From DATJUF01 sp035524095 (lineage in GTDB: Bacteria; Desulfobacterota; Binatia; Binatales; Binataceae): a stretch of 25,738 bases of DNA. Below, in pieces: positions 21,997-25,738 of the stretch (the first letter of the stretch is position 1; every line of letters starts with the position of its first letter). The position numbers and the translations under genes are program-made. Under the pieces are notes generated by a model. It saw only the letters and a program-made list of their open reading frames with translations, was not told the origin of the DNA and ran no database searches. The DNA lies in contig DATKPK010000164.1 of assembly GCA_035524095.1 (NCBI GenBank), positions 1 through 25,738 of the forward strand. The letters run 5' to 3'.

Positions 21997-24900
21997 ATCC
22001 ATCACGCCTATTCATCGAGCGCCCGGTCGCGACCACATTATTGATGATCGCGATCATGCTGGCTGGCATAGTCGCCTATCAGCAGTTGCCCGTTTCAACT
22101 CTGCCAGAAGTTGATTACCCTACGATTCAGGTCATGACCTTCTATCCTGGAGCGAGTCCGGACGTCATGGCCTCTGGTGTGACCGCCCCGCTCGAGCAGC
22201 AGTTCGGTCAGATTCCTGGACTTAATCAGATGACCTCGAGCAGTTCGTTCGGCTGTTCGGTCATCACCTTACAGTTTGTCTTGAGCCTCAATATCGATGT
22301 TGCCGAGCAAGAGGTGCAGGCCGCCATTAACGCATCTTCTACTTACTTGCCTACTGACCTGCCTACACCGCCCATCTACAACAAGGTCAATCCCGCGGAC
22401 GCACCGATTCTGACGCTCGCCCTTACTTCCAACTCGATCCCGCTATCTCAGGTTGAGGACCTTGCCGACACCCGGCTCGGTCCGAAGATTTCTCAGGTTG
22501 CCGGCGTGGGATTAGTAAGTATCGGCGGCGGACAAAAGCCCGCCGTTCGTGTTCAGGTCAATCCTACCGCCATCTCTTCATATGGTATTGGCCTCGAACA
22601 GATACGCACTGCAATTGCCGATGCCAACGTGGACGAAGCCAAGGGCAACTTCGACGGACCCAGCCTCGCGTACACGATCGGCGACAATGATCAATTGCTT
22701 ACCGCGAATGATTACAAGCCAATAATTGTTGCCTACAGCAATGGCGCGCCAGTCCGCCTGTCGGATGTCGCCAATGTCGTCGACGGTGCCGAAAACACCA
22801 AGCAAGCCGCCTGGATGAACACAGTTCCGGCTGTAATTCTTAATATACAGCGACAGCCCGGGGCCAACATCATTGCCGTAGCCGATCGCGTCAAGACCAT
22901 CCTGCCGCAGTTGCAATCGCTGCTGCCTGCATCGGTGAAGGTAGTTGTGCTTACCGATCGCACTACTACCATCCGAGCCTCAGTCAAGGACGTCGAGTTT
23001 GAGTTGTTGCTGACCATCGCGCTCGTCGTGATGGTCATCTTCTTATTCCTTCGAAATTTGGCTGCCACCGCGATCCCGAGCATCGCCGTGCCTCTCTCTC
23101 TCGTTGGCACCTTCGGCGTGATGTACCTGCTCGGCTATAGTCTCGACAATCTCTCTTTGATGGCGTTAACCATCTCTACCGGATTCGTTGTTGATGACGC
23201 GATCGTCATGATCGAAAACATCATGCGATTCGTTGAGCAAGGCGATTCCCCTCTTGAAGCAGCGCTCAAAGGATCGCGGCAAATCGGCTTTACAATCGTT
23301 TCACTCACGATTTCGCTGATCGCTGTCTTAATCCCACTACTCTTCATGGGCGATATCGTCGGGCGCCTGTTCCGCGAATTCGCAGTCACTCTAGCCGTAA
23401 CGATTCTCGTATCTGCGGTGGTTTCGCTCACGCTGACCCCCATGATGTGCTCGCGCTTGCTGCGTCATACTCCGTCATCCCGCCAAGGCCGTTTCTATCG
23501 CGCCAGCGAACGCGGGTTCGAATCGGTCATTGCGCATTATGGAACCACGCTCCGATGGGTGCTACGGCATGAAGATCTCACTTTGTTGGTGGCCATCGGA
23601 ACCCTCATTTTGACGATTATTCTCTACACCATCGTCCCCAAGGGCTTTTTTCCCGTACAGGATACCGGAGTTATCCAAGCGACATCGCAAGCTCCTGCCG
23701 ACGTATCCTTTCCGGCAATGGTCAAAATGCAGCAACAACTCGCCGCCGTCATGCTCAAGGATCCTGCGGTCGATAGCCTATCTTCCTTTATCGGCATCGA
23801 CGGTACCAATGCGACGGTTAACAGCGGCCGTTTTCTGATTAACCTGAAACCGCTCGATGAGCGCGGCAGTGATAGTAACATCGGCGACATCATCGATCGC
23901 TTGCAAAATAATCTCGCCAAGATGAAAGGAATCTCAGCTAACCTGCAGGCCGTTCAAGATCTAACCATCGATGACCGCGTGAGTCCCGCTCAATATCAGT
24001 TCAGTCTCGAAGATCCGAGCACTGCCGAACTAAATACTTGGACCGCCAATTTGATCGATCGGCTCAAGACGCTGCCCGAATTACAAGACATCTCAACGGA
24101 CCAACAAAACGGTGGTCTTGGCGCTCAGCTTACGATCGACCGGCTCACTGCAGGACGGCTTGGCATCACCCCGCAAACTATCGACGACACTTTGTATGAC
24201 GGTTTCGGCCAGCGTCAGGTCTCGACGATGTTCACCCAGCTAAATCAGTATCACGTAGTACTTGAAGTGGATCCTAAATATCAGAAAAGTCCAAAATCTC
24301 TCAACGATATATATCTGCCGGCAACCAATGGCGCGGCGATACCGCTGGGCACATTTACCCACTTCATCCCTCAAACCACCTCGCTACTGGTCAACCATCA
24401 AGGTCAATTTCCATCGGTCACGGTCTCCTTCAACGTCGCTCCAGGTTACTCGCTCGGCGACGCCGTCGATGCGATCAATGCTACGGTGAAATCTATTGAT
24501 ATGCCTCGCAGTATAGAGACCGCCTTCCAAGGCAGTGCCGCTGCTTTTCAAGCCTCATTAAAAAACGAACCCCTGTTGATACTTGCGGCGCTCGTTACCG
24601 TGTATATCGTTCTGGGCGTACTCTATGAGAGCTACATTCATCCGATAACCATTCTATCAACGCTGCCTTCGGCCGGCGTCGGTGCTCTTCTGGCGTTGAT
24701 GCTTTGCGGCGATAACCTCAACGTGATCTCTCTGATCGGGATCATTCTGTTAATTGGTATTGTTAAGAAGAACGCCATCATGATGATCGACTTCGCACTC
24801 GACGCTCAACGGAACGAGGGCAAAGGCGCACACGAAGCGATTTATGAAGCGTCGCTCTTGCGCTTCCGGCCGATCATGATGACCACCATGGCCGCTTTGC

Positions 24901-25115
24901 TCGGAGCCTTACCTCTTGCGCTGGGCAGCGGAACAGGGTCTGAGTTGCGGCGTCCGCTCGGAATCGCGATCGTTGGCGGATTGCTCATCAGCCAGATTCT
25001 CACCCTTTATACCACGCCGGTGATCTTTCTCGCCTTCGAACGATTAGCCGAACGCGTCGCCGGACATCAAGGCAAATCGGAGTACCCTGGTTCGGTTCCC
25101 GCCAGTGCGTCATGA
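21993..25115 (+). CDS. mdtB: RND efflux pump subunit (MdtB-like)
   Basis: This 1040-aa inner-membrane pump belongs to the hydrophobe/amphiphile-efflux RND family. It begins SRLFIERPVATTLLMIAIML, the first membrane helix. The proton-relay acidic pair is Asp401-Asp402 in GFVVDDAIVMIENI, and the partner lysine lies in GIVKKNAIMMIDFAL (Lys925/Lys926). Two large periplasmic loops lie after the first and seventh helices, as expected. The GTG start at 21993 overlaps the adaptor stop, and the stop overlaps the next pump gene as ATGA, so all three are translationally coupled. Tandem, non-identical pump genes behind one adaptor are the hallmark of MdtB/MdtC systems, which assemble as mixed trimers. Confidence 0.94.
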   Translation: MNPSRLFIERPVATTLLMIAIMLAGIVAYQQLPVSTLPEVDYPTIQVMTFYPGASPDVMASGVTAPLEQQFGQIPGLNQMTSSSSFGCSVITLQFVLSLNIDVAEQEVQAAINASSTYLPTDLPTPPIYNKVNPADAPILTLALTSNSIPLSQVEDLADTRLGPKISQVAGVGLVSIGGGQKPAVRVQVNPTAISSYGIGLEQIRTAIADANVDEAKGNFDGPSLAYTIGDNDQLLTANDYKPIIVAYSNGAPVRLSDVANVVDGAENTKQAAWMNTVPAVILNIQRQPGANIIAVADRVKTILPQLQSLLPASVKVVVLTDRTTTIRASVKDVEFELLLTIALVVMVIFLFLRNLAATAIPSIAVPLSLVGTFGVMYLLGYSLDNLSLMALTISTGFVVDDAIVMIENIMRFVEQGDSPLEAALKGSRQIGFTIVSLTISLIAVLIPLLFMGDIVGRLFREFAVTLAVTILVSAVVSLTLTPMMCSRLLRHTPSSRQGRFYRASERGFESVIAHYGTTLRWVLRHEDLTLLVAIGTLILTIILYTIVPKGFFPVQDTGVIQATSQAPADVSFPAMVKMQQQLAAVMLKDPAVDSLSSFIGIDGTNATVNSGRFLINLKPLDERGSDSNIGDIIDRLQNNLAKMKGISANLQAVQDLTIDDRVSPAQYQFSLEDPSTAELNTWTANLIDRLKTLPELQDISTDQQNGGLGAQLTIDRLTAGRLGITPQTIDDTLYDGFGQRQVSTMFTQLNQYHVVLEVDPKYQKSPKSLNDIYLPATNGAAIPLGTFTHFIPQTTSLLVNHQGQFPSVTVSFNVAPGYSLGDAVDAINATVKSIDMPRSIETAFQGSAAAFQASLKNEPLLILAALVTVYIVLGVLYESYIHPITILSTLPSAGVGALLALMLCGDNLNVISLIGIILLIGIVKKNAIMMIDFALDAQRNEGKGAHEAIYEASLLRFRPIMMTTMAALLGALPLALGSGTGSELRRPLGIAIVGGLLISQILTLYTTPVIFLAFERLAERVAGHQGKSEYPGSVPASAS

Positions 25116-25738
25116 CCATTTACGAACCCTTCATCCGCAACTCGGTAGGAACAACTCTTCTGACTATTGCGCTAGCGCTGGCAGGCATCGTAGCTTTTCG
25201 TCTGCTGCCGGTCGCTCCGTTGCCTCAGGTTGATTTCCCGACGATACAGGTCCAGGCAACGCTCCCCGGCGGCTCTCCTGAAACCATGGCGTCCTCTGTG
25301 GCGACGCCGCTGGAGCGGCAGTTTGGGCGGATCGCGTCGCTAACGGAACTTACCTCCACCAGTTCGCTTAGCACTACCAACATAGTCCTTCAATTCAGCC
25401 TCGATCGGAATATCGATGCCGCTGCGCGTGATGTCGAAGCAGCGATCAACGCCGCGCGAAGCCAACTGCCTACGACGCTTCAAAGCAATCCCACTTATCG
25501 TAAAGTAAATCCTGCGGATGCGCCGATTCTCATAATTGCGCTCACCTCCGATACGCTGAAGATGGGCCAGATTTACGATGCTGCCGACTCGATTCTCGCG
25601 CAGAAACTTTCCCAAATGCCCGGAGTCGGTCAAGTCACAGTTGGCGGCGGCGCATTGCCGGGTGTGCGGGTAGAATTAAATCCCAATACGCTCAACAAAT
25701 ACGGCGTTGGACTCGAGCAAATCCGCACCGTCCTCAGC
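25112..25738 (+). CDS. mdtC: RND efflux pump subunit (MdtC-like), 3' truncated by window edge
   Basis: The first 209 codons of a second RND pump are present and the frame is open to the window end. It starts MTIYEPFIRNSVGTTLLTIA at an ATG overlapping the preceding pump stop (ATGA). It shows the family sequence LPQVDFPTIQVQATLPGGSP, then ETMASSVATPLERQFGRIAS, and further KVNPADAPILIIALTSDTL. It resembles the previous pump closely over this stretch but is clearly a distinct gene, matching the MdtC place in mdtABC. The proton-relay residues lie beyond the window and could not be checked. An outer-membrane channel gene may follow. Confidence 0.92.
   Translation, partial: MTIYEPFIRNSVGTTLLTIALALAGIVAFRLLPVAPLPQVDFPTIQVQATLPGGSPETMASSVATPLERQFGRIASLTELTSTSSLSTTNIVLQFSLDRNIDAAARDVEAAINAARSQLPTTLQSNPTYRKVNPADAPILIIALTSDTLKMGQIYDAADSILAQKLSQMPGVGQVTVGGGALPGVRVELNPNTLNKYGVGLEQIRTVLS

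Noticed and set aside
1..25738. Mobile element, prophage, tRNA or CRISPR content
   Set aside because: No transposase, integrase, phage structural gene, tRNA-like cloverleaf or regularly spaced repeat was recognised on either strand by eye.

Overview
The window looks like a chromosomal segment of a Gram-negative bacterium of moderately high GC. Tripartite RND efflux genes, a secreted CXXCH cytochrome, a Spy/CpxP-like periplasmic protein and a bufferin-type metallophore all imply an outer membrane and periplasm. The housekeeping gene order truB-rpsO-pnp-M16 peptidase-dut, continuing into purB-purC-purS-purQ-purL-purF, recalls deltaproteobacterial lineages in the broad sense (Desulfobacterota, Myxococcota, Binatota). 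That placement is an inference from gene order and protein style, not a demonstrated assignment. No tRNA, rRNA, CRISPR array, insertion sequence or prophage gene was seen.

Left flank (1-2378): a minus-strand bufferin operon, bufA2-like followed by the first 25 codons of a DUF692 (BufB) gene cut by the window edge. It lies divergent from an ECF sigma factor and its zinc-finger, membrane-anchored anti-sigma factor. This looks like a metal-stress module.

Centre (2401-15622): a long minus-strand housekeeping block. In transcription order it holds truB, rpsO, pnp, an M16 zinc peptidase, then dut, purB, purC, purS, purQ, purL and purF. The last four pur genes overlap by 1-4 nt. The pathway mixes a Bacillus-type three-part FGAM synthase (PurS/PurQ/PurL) and Fe-S PurF with an E. 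coli-type PurB. A small secreted beta-helix protein gene sits on the plus strand between dut and the peptidase. A minus-strand terminator ends the truB-peptidase unit there.

Secreted redox region (15924-18714): a MauG/cytochrome c peroxidase-like di-heme protein followed by an exported TPR protein, both on the plus strand, with a perfect AT-rich 12-bp palindrome upstream of the first.

Right flank (18800-25738): a minus-strand operon of a second ECF sigma factor, its anti-sigma factor and a His-rich Spy-like periplasmic protein lies divergent from an MdtABC-type RND efflux operon (adaptor, pump B, truncated pump C). The 300-nt divergent region carries two copies of the same ECF-like promoter pattern, AACC-N16-CGTC, one facing each operon. 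The simplest reading is that the sigma factor activates both itself and the efflux pump in response to an envelope or metal signal sensed by the anti-sigma/Spy-like pair. This circuit and the bufferin/ECF module are the most interesting parts of the window.
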